Origin: Saitoella complicata NRRL Y-17804 | Taxonomy: Eukaryota > Ascomycota > Saitoellomycetes > Saitoellales > Saitoellaceae | NCBI RefSeq assembly: GCF_001661265.1 | Contig: NW_017567003.1 | Span: 310,001-374,000, forward strand | Length of the DNA stretch: 64,000 nt | Direction of reading: 5' to 3' | Shown: positions 10,601-20,104 of the stretch, one piece after another | Position numbering within the stretch: position 1 is the stretch's first letter | How the letters are laid out: each line of letters starts with the position of its first letter | The notes under the pieces: generated by a model | Told to the model about the DNA's origin: nothing | Databases searched by the model: none | Seen by the model: the letters and a program-made list of their open reading frames with translations, nothing else | Position numbers and translations under genes: made by a program

Positions 10601-12118
10601 CCCCCTTAACCCACACCGCCTCTTCCCCCTCATCATTCCCCACAACCCTCACTCCACCCTCAACAACCTCACCCGCCCCAAGCACCTCGCTCAACCTCCC
10701 CAGACTGACCCAAGCATCGGTAACAGCACTAAACACCATCGGCAAGAACATCAAAGGCAGCCTCAACATGTTTAACAAACTCAAACTTGAGAACACGACT
10801 CCGGCGCCGAGATCGTGGCCGGTGAGGGAGTAGGTAACAAATGCGAGGATGGAGGCGAAGATGGGGATAGACATCGCGACTGCGTTGACGGCTTGTCGGA
10901 CGGTTTGGAGGTACCTCACCATAGCCAATTCTTTGTCTCGTAGGTCGAAGAGTTTGGAGAGGAATGCGGAGGACCAGGCGTAAAACTTGATCACCCTCAT
11001 CGCGCCCAAGATTTCCTGAGTCAACCGAACACGCGCATCCGTGATACGGGACACGACCACCCTCTTTCTCGCCAAACCCTTGAATATTTTAGCGGTGATC
11101 GGCATCGTCAAGATCAACAACGCGAAACCCGCCAATGCCGAAGCCCCCAAATTCACACATAAGATAACCAAACAAATACAGATCTGCACCGGCGCAGCCC
11201 ACACGATATGTGCATACCCAGCAGCAAAGTCGATACGCCCCGTATCCGTACTCATCAAATTCGTGAGTTTCCCATTCGTAAACGCCAACCTCGACTTACT
11301 CGACAAGACCAAGGTCTTCCGATACAACGCACTGATCAAAGCACCTCTCGAACATGCACCAACCAACATCGACTGATAAAAGAAATGATGCTGGCAAAAT
11401 GACGCAACGACCTGCATCACCAACAACCCAATCGCCAACCCGATACCATGTCCAGTCGAGGGTCCGGGTTGGTTGGTGTATTTTGCGATGTAGGCGTTTG
11501 TGGAGAAGTTTATGAGAGACTTGAGGAGAAGGGGCGAACAGATTTGCAGGGTGTCACCGGTCACCTTAGCAATCCCTCCAAGCCAGAACTGCCAAAAGAA
11601 CGTATCATTGATCGCCCTCAACAAAACCCATGCTCTCTCCTCCTGATCCATCGGATCCGCACCTCTCTCCCTCACCGCCGCCGCGCGTTTCTCGAAATTC
11701 GCCATGAGTTTGTCGGCCAACATTCCTGATTCACGGGACACGGGGACTTTGTATAGATCGTTCAGCTCGAGGGGACGGGTGTAGCCGACGCGCATGAGAG
11801 GAGTGAGCCAGTTCCATGTCAGCTTTGATAGGATATTCGCGTGTGGTTCTGGGCTTTCGAGAGGTTCAGTTGGGATTGGTGGCGGGATTCCTACGCTCTT
11901 ATTAGCATACACCCAAAGGCGACGAGGGAACTCTCCCCAGGCGGAAAGGGAGACGAGGACGTACCTCGATGTAATGGATTAACAGCATTCACAGCCCGTC
12001 TCCACACTGGCTCCCTCCCACCCCCCTTCAACTCCTCATCCCCTACCGCCCCCGAATTCGAAGCCGTACTGCTCGTAAGCGAACTCCCTAACTCAATCGT
12101 TTCCTTATGCTTTGCCAT
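7680..12118 (-). CDS. YOR1: Full-length ABC transporter, ABCC/YOR1 type
   Basis: A predicted multidrug or organic-anion efflux pump of the plasma membrane. There are two exons (11965-12118 and 7680-11890; intron 11891-11964), giving 1454 residues. The order is TMD1-NBD1-TMD2-NBD2 without the extra N-terminal TMD0 of long MRPs. NBD1 has Walker A GAVGSGKSS (about residue 633), signature VSGGQKQR (about 721) and Walker B VLLDDPLSAVD. NBD2 has GRTGAGKST (about 1238), the divergent signature FSLGQRQ and Walker B IIILDEATSSVD. NBD1 has Asp where NBD2 has the catalytic Glu, the usual ABCC asymmetry with one degenerate site. A long Lys/Glu-rich linker of roughly 130 residues precedes NBD1. The N-terminus LSKLTWNWLTPLMRVGYTRP is of the Yor1 kind. 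The substrate is unknown. Confidence 0.93.
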
Positions 12119-12459
12119 TGTCCGTATCCCTATCCGTGAGCATTTACCTTCTCCCTAGGTAATTATAGGGGGGATATATGCGGCCACGTAAGCTGTTTGT
12201 TTGTACGGGGTCCGAACACGAGCACGAGCGCGAGTGGTGAAGTCAATATGCATCTGGCCTTTTTCCAATTCGCCGCGCATCGGCCCAATGTGAAATACCG
12301 AGCCGATCGGGGCAGAATTAGGCGACGCTCAATCAGCTGCAGCTCAGGTCAATTAATGTGTAAAGGTAAGAATAAAAGGGTCAATGAGTGTAATGCGCCA
12401 GCGCCATGAAAGTCCATCCAATCAATCCTCTCCTCCGTCTATCCCTCTTTCTCTCCAGT
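12119..12459. other. Intergenic, ABC pump promoter side
   Basis: 341 bases upstream of the ABC gene and downstream of the Ser/Thr-rich sensor gene. No gene seen. A run of ATTATAGGGGGGATATATG lies at about 12160-12180 on the plus strand; no classical TATA box could be tied to the pump start. Confidence 0.5.
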
Positions 12460-13491
12460 TTAAAAGTTCGCCGCCATCCTCGGGCTAACCGCACCCTTCC
12501 CCCCATGTCTCCCCCACCACCCTCTATACCCCCCTTCCTCCTCTCCATCCCTAACTCCCACGCCGTGCACCGTCTCCCCACTCTTCTCACTAACCTCCTC
12601 CTCATCGTCCCCACCAACCCGTAACGCCGCTTCCCGATGCGCGACCTCGGCCCTCCGTCTCCGTCTAGTCCAGTAGAGGAAAAATACGACGATGCCAATT
12701 ACGAGGGCGCCTACAACGCCGATCACGGCGCCGATGATGGCTTTAGCTGTGGAGGAGAGGCCGGAGGTGGAGGTGTTTGAGCCTGAGGAGGAGGCGAGGG
12801 AGGCGGAAGAAGAATCGGAGGAGGAGGAGGAGGCGGTTGCGGACGGGATGGAGGTTGAGGTTGAGGTTGTTAGGACTCCGTTTACGGTCAGAAGTTCTGT
12901 TACTGTGACAGGCTCAGGGGTGGAGGTGGGCGCTGTTGTTGGTACAGTGGTAGGACTGGAGGTCGTTATGGTCGTCTTAGTGGGTGAGGCAGTTGTAGTC
13001 GGAGCAGTCGTCGAGGCTTGCGTCGTAGTAGCTTTGGGCGTAGTACTGCTGCTCGTACTAGTCGACGTGCTCGAAATCGAAATCGAAATCGAAGTCGTAG
13101 TTGTAGTCGGCGTTGAGCTCGTACTGGTCGTAGTAGGCGTAGCCGTTGTTGTCGGCGCCGCCGTGGTAGAAGGACTACTTGACGAGATCTCACTCGCGTC
13201 CTCACTCACATCTCCCGTAGCAGTCTCATCCTCCTCCCCAGTACCCGCCGCAGCACTGGTCGTAGTGGCCACAGCCTTCGTCGCAGCCGGAGTAGTGGCG
13301 GTGTATGCGACTGTACTGGTCGCGAACGTTGCTTCTGTCGCGCTGGTGATGGCAGCGAGGAGGTCGGCTGTGTATGCGCTTATACGATCAGCACGGGCCC
13401 AATCGCGGTAAGAGCGTTCATATTCGGCCTCAGCTGCGAGAACGCTGCTGGTAGTCAACACCAGGAGGGCGAGTGGTAGTTGTGGTCTCAT
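12460..13491 (-). CDS. Ser/Thr-rich single-pass membrane protein (Mid2/WSC-like architecture)
   Basis: 343 residues. The protein starts with a signal peptide (RPQLPLALLVLTTSSVLAAEA). A strongly O-glycosylation-prone Ser/Thr/Pro/Ala region of about 150 residues follows. Next comes one membrane span near residues 250-275 (IIGAVIGVVGALVIGIVVFF), an RRRRR stop-transfer, and an acidic cytoplasmic tail ending in RMAANF. The short ectodomain at the N-terminus has no WSC cysteines, so it is closer to Mid2/Mtl1 in plan than to Wsc proteins. A role as cell-wall stress sensor is inferred from architecture only. The start at 13491 is the first ATG followed by the signal peptide. An (ATCGAA)n repeat near 13073-13102 encodes the Ser-Ile run. 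Confidence 0.75.
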   Translation of the reverse strand: MRPQLPLALLVLTTSSVLAAEAEYERSYRDWARADRISAYTADLLAAITSATEATFATSTVAYTATTPAATKAVATTTSAAAGTGEEDETATGDVSEDASEISSSSPSTTAAPTTTATPTTTSTSSTPTTTTTSISISISSTSTSTSSSTTPKATTTQASTTAPTTTASPTKTTITTSSPTTVPTTAPTSTPEPVTVTELLTVNGVLTTSTSTSIPSATASSSSSDSSSASLASSSGSNTSTSGLSSTAKAIIGAVIGVVGALVIGIVVFFLYWTRRRRRAEVAHREAALRVGGDDEEEVSEKSGETVHGVGVRDGEEEGGYRGWWGRHGGKGAVSPRMAANF

Positions 13492-14659
13492 CCTAGTCGT
13501 GATAGAATGCTGCTCGTAATTGATCTGCTCTTCGATCCGTCTCACGCCAAGAAAAAGGAAAGTCCGTAATGAATGACAATGCTCAATCCGTCAACGCGAT
13601 TGAGAATGTTGGTGTTGCAATTGAATGAATGACGCGTCCAGCAAGCGATTGAAGGACTTAAGATTTTTTTGTGTTCCAGGGTTGTTGTGATACAAAAGCG
13701 TGAATGCAGGGTCTATTGGTTCATGCGGGGCCGCAACTGCAGTCAGAAGCAGGCGGTGCCGGTGCCGGCCCAGTGTGCGCGTGCAAGACGGATCCAGAAC
13801 TGGAGTGCAACCACGAAAAAAGTCGGGAAATACATGAGACTAATTGCAATAGAAACCAACTCCAATGCATCAGGTGTTTCTCAGTTTCTTGTTCAAGCAT
13901 GTTGCTCCGTCACGGGTGGCTGCATGCGCTTTCCACAGCTGGCCAGGCAGCTTTATAAATTTAGATATATAGATCTGGATCTGTCGGCCCCTCCATGGCC
14001 ATCGCGATCGCCAATCCCGCTCGTTATTGGCCGATTATCGACCCTCTTGGTGGCTATACAGGCTCCTAAATCTTGACAGAGGTGCCAGTTGTCGTCCATC
14101 ACTTAAAGAAGGTCTCCTCTCAGTATTTTCTCTGTTCATTCTGGGCTCCTTTGTCAGTTTCGTGATGCTTTGCTGGCTTCATTCAGCTAAAGCTACGACT
14201 TCGAACATATAAGGAGTAAATCACCTCACGCTTCTGGAGCCCAGGTGGGAATACTTCAAAGCCCTTTAGACGATTGCCTTTGTCAGTTGCTCTGGACATA
14301 GATTTCGAAGATCTTACATATGATGGTTGTGTTTATCTCCAATTGCAACTGATAACCATTTGCAGTCTTGGTTGCTCGGTCGCTTAAATGCGAACCAGTC
14401 TAAGCCCAACTATCCAACTAGCGCCTACGGAGACTCCACGACAAAATCGACATAAAAGGACCAACTCGAACTCAAAAAATGTAACGAACAGTTGAATTCT
14501 CAAGAACTATAGACAATGGACTATCCGTGTCGTCGTGAGGGGAAGCCACCCATGTAGTCCTTGGACTGGGACGTCGGGGATTTTGGGGAGGTGTTCGGTA
14601 CTCAATCACACACATCATCCACAGCGCCATCACGGCTACCGAACGGTCAATTGAACACC
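13492..14659. other. Gene-poor stretch
   Basis: About 1.2 kb without a supportable gene. An AT-rich element with TATAAAT (13954-13960) followed by TTAGATATATAG is the only promoter-like signal. Short open frames here lack codon bias or recognisable motifs. Confidence 0.45.
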
Positions 14660-15503
14660 AAATTTCTGAATGAAATTCGAATTGTCAGCGAAATCAGTAT
14701 GCAAAATGTGCAAGTTGGCTGCAGTAGTTGACCCATGGGAGTGTGGGGTCTACCCGGGCACAGCGGTTCCTCCGCCCATCGATCTAACGATTCCCGCCAC
14801 GACTGAGGCATCAGAACCAGTACAGTCTTCAATATCATGGGATACGTCATCCAACCACGTCAATACTTCCGTCCAGCACGAACGTGTCTGCTACTACGAC
14901 CTTGCCAACAACGGAGGCTGCCACAGCAGAAGGAGCGAACGAGATCAAGGAGAATGCACCAACTAAGAGAATAAGGGCATGGTAGAAAATCACTGCTCAT
15001 CAACCGGTATCGACACAAATGGTAACGACGCTGCCACCACCACGTCAACCAAATCGGTGGGAACGGCCGTCGGCGAGTCCTACGCGAGCGATGCCCAGAA
15101 GCCGGCCGACGAAGAGTAGGCTGAGTCAACACCTTCATCGTCTAACCCGGCTGCCTCGATTCAAACTAACACCCAAGATTCCGGACCTGAATCAACTAGA
15201 CAGGTTTCGGATTGATCGTCAAGTCAGGAGGAGGGGAAACCGGAGGGGACGAAGCGTACTGAGAATGGGAAGGAAGCAGGCCCAAGCCCATTACCGGAGA
15301 AGAAGGTGAAAACTGGCGTCGGTGACCCTGCGGCTGAGAAGGTATCAACACCTCGCACGATAAAACGTTCCACAAACTCGCCAGCAACGGGTGATGCGCC
15401 CCCTTCGTCTTCAGCACCAGCCCCAACCGCACTTGTTCCCACGGCCGGTGCCGCTCAAGAAAAGGTTGCGACAATGGAGGGTGCCTCACCAACTGCAGCA
15501 TAG
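14660..15503 (+). pseudogene. Decayed Ser/Thr/Pro/Ala-rich reading frame
   Basis: Three adjacent stretches, in different frames and separated by stops, all read as Thr/Ser/Ala/Pro/Glu-rich protein. They are an early part with LTIPATTEASEPVQSSIS, a middle part with SATTTLPTTEAATAEG and then NDAATTTSTKSVGTA, and a last part with AESTPSSSNPAASIQ through PSSSAPAPTALVPTAG. The last stretch carries an in-frame TGA near 15212 and ends at a TAG at 15501-15503. The composition suggests a former secreted or wall-linked protein, or the mucin-like part of one. Alternative: a spliced gene with introns I could not define. No signal peptide or membrane span is visible at its start. Confidence 0.4.
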
Positions 15504-16134
15504 TCTCCAGTGGGATACGGGGAGGCTCTTATGTTGAGCGAAGGTATCAGCTGTAACCGATTCATCATAAACCGTGCGTGGGAATTCTCTCCGTAAGTGT
15601 GGAGCGTTAATGGAAGGACAAACTCGTGGGGAGCATTCCGATGATGACTAACGACTGCTGCTATGTATGTTCCCCCAATAGATTCGATGATGGAGGAATG
15701 TCTAGGTCGGGCTTCATGGTGTCTTTTAATTCCTCGGGGAGAGGAGTGTTCCACTCTCCGCGCGTCAATGGGAGTTTATAAGGAAAGATGGGCTACGTGT
15801 CAAGTCAGTGAAGAAGAGGTAAGCCAATGTCTACTGCGCTGCTATACAGGGGCTGTTACTGACGAAACTCTACACAGATATAGAGAAGCACTTATCACAT
15901 GATCAAAAAGATTCTGTAAACCGTTTGGAGGAGGTTGTATCCCGTAAAGCATGGCTGAAGAATTTATTCACGTGTTCTTGATCAGTGGATGTAAAGACGA
16001 AAGTTCGAGTCCAATGATTGCACAACTTCCTGCATTACAATACAATCGGCTAAACGTAGCATACTTTCCCAATTCAAGCAGCAACACTCATAGCCATACA
16101 TACTCACACCCAGTTCCATCACAACGTCATACTC
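15504..16134. other. Gene-poor stretch
   Basis: About 630 bases with only short, unbiased open frames. Nothing recognised. Confidence 0.4.
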
Positions 16135-16890
16135 TCATTTCGCTCTCTCCTCAACAGGCTCCTTCTCCACGACAAACGCACTCCTCCCAAGCACCCCGTC
16201 CACGATCATTCTGACCACCACCACCACAACCCCAAGCCCCACACAAATCGCACTAATGATACCCCCGCCCAACAACGTACCCATAAGCTGTCCCAATCCA
16301 ACCTGTCCATGTTTTCCCACCTTCCTTCCACCCACCTCCTCCACCACCTCCGCCTCAGCGTCGGTCTCGATAGACTCTTCCCACGGTCCGGGATGTTTGG
16401 GCGGTAGTGATTCAGTCGGTGTGAGGAGTTCGGGAGATGGGGTGTATGGTGCGTACAACGAAATTGGACTGGACATGGATGTTATGGATGCTTGGTAGTC
16501 GAGGAAAAGACGGTGGTGCAGGATGCGGGGGAGGCTGGTGGAGGGGGCCGGATCGATTGGGAAGGGCGTTGGGACTGGCTGGGAGAGGGGAGAGATACGG
16601 GGGTGAGTGAGGTGCGTGGAGGTGGTGGTAGTGGTACTGGAGAGAGTGCGGAGGGGGACTTTGGTGGGGCTGGTTGGCATAGATGGGGATTTGATGTAGG
16701 AGAATAGCGTTGCGGGGCTGGATGGCATTGATCTCATTCCGGCCGTAGTTGCGAACAACCTGATCATTCTCTGCGGGGTTCCAGGCGACCGGTGCGGCGA
16801 TGGTCCAGCTTTTGCTGCATTGATGGGTGAATGCGTCGTGATATTGCTAACAGCCGAACGAAGGGCGCGGACGGTTGATGGCGAGCTCAT
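16135..16890 (-). CDS. Unknown small protein with C-terminal membrane segment
   Basis: 251 residues, not recognised. The first 55 residues are basic and acid-poor (VRALRSAVSNITTH, then MIRLFATTAGMRSMPSS), resembling a mitochondrial presequence. The middle is Ser/Thr/Pro-rich low complexity. Near the C-terminus a glycine-rich segment (LMGTLLGGGIISAICVGLGV) continues into VVVVVRMIVDGVLG, one or two membrane passes, before an acidic-basic tail. The start at 16890 was chosen because the frame further 5' (to 17586) loses coding character. A mitochondrial membrane location is only inferred. Confidence 0.55.
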   Translation of the reverse strand: MSSPSTVRALRSAVSNITTHSPINAAKAGPSPHRSPGTPQRMIRLFATTAGMRSMPSSPATLFSYIKSPSMPTSPTKVPLRTLSSTTTTTSTHLTHPRISPLSQPVPTPFPIDPAPSTSLPRILHHRLFLDYQASITSMSSPISLYAPYTPSPELLTPTESLPPKHPGPWEESIETDAEAEVVEEVGGRKVGKHGQVGLGQLMGTLLGGGIISAICVGLGVVVVVVRMIVDGVLGRSAFVVEKEPVEERAK

Positions 16891-17648
16891 GATGATAGGA
16901 ACTCGAGAGTTTCGTTGAGTGGGTTGGTGGTTAGAGCAGCTGTGCTGGCTGTAGGTAACCTTCGCGCTGGGAGCGAGTGTATGCACCCAAGGAAACGGAT
17001 ACGGGCCAGAAGAGAAGCGAAGCAAGGCTGTGAGGCTGCGTCCAAGATCCAAGATGTCTGAAGGCCTCACACAATTGAACCTGTAAAGCCCAATCATCCA
17101 AACGTAGCAATTGCAACGAAGGTATAATGTTCGACCAGCTGGTGGTGTAACAAGGTTTCGCCTATCGCGCGAGAATTGTGGGGCAGGACCGTTATCGGGA
17201 GGCAGCTGCCAGCCGATTGGTACGTTGAACGCGGAATACAACGAGGACGAATTGCGATTGAGATAGAGGATATCTTCAGGAGTAATGGAGGGACCCGAGT
17301 GGATTCTGGAGGGACTTTGTGGCAGCGAATGGACGCGTACGTGTTCATGATCGTGGTAGGAAATGGACAGAGAGCATGTACATGTGATTGATGGTGAGCC
17401 ATATTCGGTGAAGAGCTCTATTTCTCTGCTCTGGGTATTCTCACTGTGCATCCTCTCACGTTCGTAATGCCGGCTCCCGTGGTCATGATTCACCAGAGGC
17501 CAAACTCGCCCATCTCTGGCCTCCTCATTCGTCGGCGGCACGGCGCCATCTTGCCTGTGTATGCTCTCCGGTTCCGAGAATAACATCGCACTTGCATTCC
17601 AATATCATCCTTATCTCGCTCCTTTCACAATGCTTCTCAGCATTTCCC
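16891..17648. other. Intergenic 16.9-17.6 kb
   Basis: 758 bases. The minus frame stays open to 17586, but its predicted sequence is unlike a protein (rare codons, no motif). I treat this as the promoter and leader of the membrane-protein gene plus the 3' flank of the next minus-strand gene. Confidence 0.4.
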
Positions 17649-18089
17649 TCACTCCTCCTTCTTCTCCCCCGCCTCCACCCCCGCAGCAGCCAAAACATCC
17701 CTCCGCTCCCGATTTCGCTTCCCAATAACCCTCAACGCACTCCTCTTCTCAAACTCTGACAATATATCCCAATTCGCGATACGTGAGATGGTGCCGTCAG
17801 TGTTGACGATGATGGGGCCGAGGTGGTCGAGTTTGACATTTGCGGAGCCGGTGGAGAGGTTGAGTTTGTGGGTTGGGGTTGCGGTTTCTTTGTCCGGGAG
17901 GGCTAGGATGGGTTTCTGTTGCGTAGTCTCTTGTGGACCGTCGGTGGCCGCGTTATTAGGGGTAGTGGCAATTGTAGGGTCTGAGGAGTTGGAGGACATT
18001 GCGCGGATCAAGTATGTTCTTGGACTTGATGGAATGATGGATGATCTGTAGATGGCTCCGTGGAAGGGTCTTGATGGATGTCGGAGCAT
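17649..18089 (-). CDS. Conserved-looking fungal protein of unknown function
   Basis: 146 residues. The N-terminus (MLRHPSRPFHGAIYRSS) is basic and could be a mitochondrial signal. The C-terminal half carries KLDHLGPIIVNTDGTISRI, then NWDILSEFEKRSALRVIGKR and RERRDVLAAAG. I remember this LGP-x-VVN-x-DGT-x-SRI-x-NW pattern from many unannotated ascomycete proteins, with no function attached. It is divergent from TIM54 with 363 bases between starts, so a mitochondrial connection is possible but unproven. Confidence 0.72.
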   Translation of the reverse strand: MLRHPSRPFHGAIYRSSIIPSSPRTYLIRAMSSNSSDPTIATTPNNAATDGPQETTQQKPILALPDKETATPTHKLNLSTGSANVKLDHLGPIIVNTDGTISRIANWDILSEFEKRSALRVIGKRNRERRDVLAAAGVEAGEKKEE

Positions 18090-18452
18090 ATATGCTCGAG
18101 TTTGACAGGTTGTGATTAACCCAGGGGTTTAAGTTGGGATGGATGCTCGAGGCCGACTTTCCAGAAACCTCGAGATGCAGCTTGACGTCGCCGGGATTTT
18201 GAGCTTGGCCAAGGGCAACGTATTACATCCGCTGAACCTCCACCCACAATTGCCAGTCAAAGGAGCATTCAAGCTCGTAAATTGAACAGAAGAAAGCCAT
18301 CGTACTACTCAACCGAAGGACGACTTTCGCGAAGTCGCCAACTGCAGCTCCAAGCACGCGCCCTGTCTACTGCAGACATCCTCCACAAATTCCGGGTACA
18401 AGGTTGAATACGACGTTGAACACCAGAACGAAGAGAGTCCCACCACACCACC
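18090..18452. promoter_or_regulatory. Shared upstream region, unknown gene and TIM54
   Basis: 363 bases between two divergent starts. No TATA box recognised; both transcripts must start here. Confidence 0.5.
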
Positions 18453-19818
18453 ATGGATCTCCCCGACGCAATGAAGAAGCCAAATCTCTCTCAAACAGAG
18501 GGCGCGGCAGCCAAGCCTGAAGTCAAGGCAGATATCCCTGCGGTAAGTTCGCTCAATCATTTATGTGAATGGGAACATTCCCGCTGATCCGTCAGTGAAG
18601 CCCGGTGCGTTCCCTTCTGCGGCATCAGCTGGTACCGCACCCGTATCCCCTCCTCCAGCAGCTGCCGCAGCCGTCGAGAAAATCGCATCAACCGTCTCCT
18701 CCGCCGCCAAAACCGCCGAAAAGATCGCAGTAAACCCAGCAGCCGCCGCCGCAGCCGCCGAGCAAAACCCTGCCTTCAAAGCCATGGGCCTCCCCAACAC
18801 CAAAAAATGGTCACTCCCCTCCAAACCCTGGCTCGCATTCTTCGCCCTCGTCGGAACATTCACCGCTGCGAAACTCTACGATAAATACCACACCAACAAA
18901 ATCCAGGAAAAATGGATCAAGCGCGTTGAGCATTTGTCGAAGGAGCCGTTGGGTACGATGGAGTTGCCGAGGAAGATCGCGGTGTATGCGAGTGCGCCGC
19001 CGGGTGATGGACGGGATCCTGCGAGGGAGTTGTTCAAGGACTTTGTCAAGCCGATTTTGGTCGCGTCTGCGGTTGACTACGAAGTCGTTGAAGGACGTCG
19101 GGAAGGCGAGGTCCGTTCTGCCATCGCCGAGAAGATTCGAGCTATGAGACGGGGAGAGGGAAGAGACCACGACGAGACTCCATGGATGAAGGGGATTAAA
19201 AAGGATGAGGTTGGCGGAAGCCTGATTTTGGGGAGACATACGTATAAGGAGTACGTACTGGGTATGCACGAGGGTATCCTCGGCCCTGACACCCTCCCCC
19301 CACCACCCGCGCCCGAACCTACACCCGAGGGCGAGACCCCCGCTGAGGAACCTAAGAAATCCAACACCATCCCCGCGGCTACGATTGAGCCCGAGCAATA
19401 CGCGACCGCGACACCCGCGGCGGATGTGGAGCACCCAAAGCCATATGCGTTGATCCCGTTGCCGCATATCCTCGGTTTCCTGAACACTCATATCCGTACC
19501 TGGCGTTACCTCAACAAACGCCACCTCGCGGACGAGATCGGTGCTCTTACCGTCTCCGCTATCCTCGCTTCCCATGACCGTCCCTGGTCACCCGAGGATG
19601 CTGAGGCGTTACAGGAGGAAGAGTGGGATTGGGTTAAGCAGTATAGACCCAAGGGAGAGGCAGAGGAGGTTAGGAAGGGGGAGTGGACGAGTAGGGTTGT
19701 GTGGGATGATAGGGTTGTGAGGGAGTGGAGGGTGTATGAGTTGAGTCCGGAGATTAGGATGGAGGAGGAGGCTATTAAGGCGGGGACGTGGGTGGCTAAG
19801 GAGGAGAAGGTTCAGTAA
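18453..19818 (+). CDS. TIM54: TIM54, mitochondrial inner-membrane translocase (TIM22 complex)
   Basis: A subunit of the TIM22 complex, which inserts carrier proteins into the inner membrane. Exons 18453-18542 and 18601-19818 give 435 residues. After an Ala/Pro-rich N-terminus the TIM54 core begins with KKWSLPSKPWLAFFALVGTF (one membrane span), then LYDKYHTNKIQEKWIKRVEH and MELPRKIAVYASAPPGDG. Near the C-terminus LGFLNTHIRTWRYLNKRHLADEI is present. The only acceptor that keeps frame is GTGAAG (ending 18600); a better CAG acceptor five bases upstream would shift the frame. Length is near that of the yeast protein. Confidence 0.9.
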
Positions 19819-20104
19819 GACTACAATCAGGATACGACAGGAGAGGAGTAGGATGCGTACGATACCCAGCACCGTCAAGGTCAGCAGGCTAAGAAAACGG
19901 ATGTAGATATAGAATCTTCTCTCAAAATCCAATCGCAAATCTCAAGAAAGGGACCTTCCACATCTTTTGTTCTGGTTGAGGAACAAACGCGGATTCTTGC
20001 ACGAACAATCGTCCCGCGGTCTCAAAGGAGATGATGTACGCGCGGTCCGAGCCTGCAGGCATACACCCGCACACGGGTTAAAGAGTCGCACGTCCTCGGG
20101 GTAA

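Noticed and set aside
9693-10775. 360-codon open frame opposite the ABC transporter
   Set aside because: Shadow of NBD1 and the linker; composition (His/Leu/Ile-rich) is unlike a protein and no family motif is present.
12692-13411. Val/Glu-rich open frame opposite the Ser/Thr-rich sensor
   Set aside because: Mirror of the Ser/Thr codons; the sense strand has a signal peptide and membrane span, the antisense none.
16891-17586. 5' extension of the small membrane protein to 483 residues
   Set aside because: The added part has no ATG context or codon bias, and the internal Met at 16890 begins a plausible mitochondrial-type leader.
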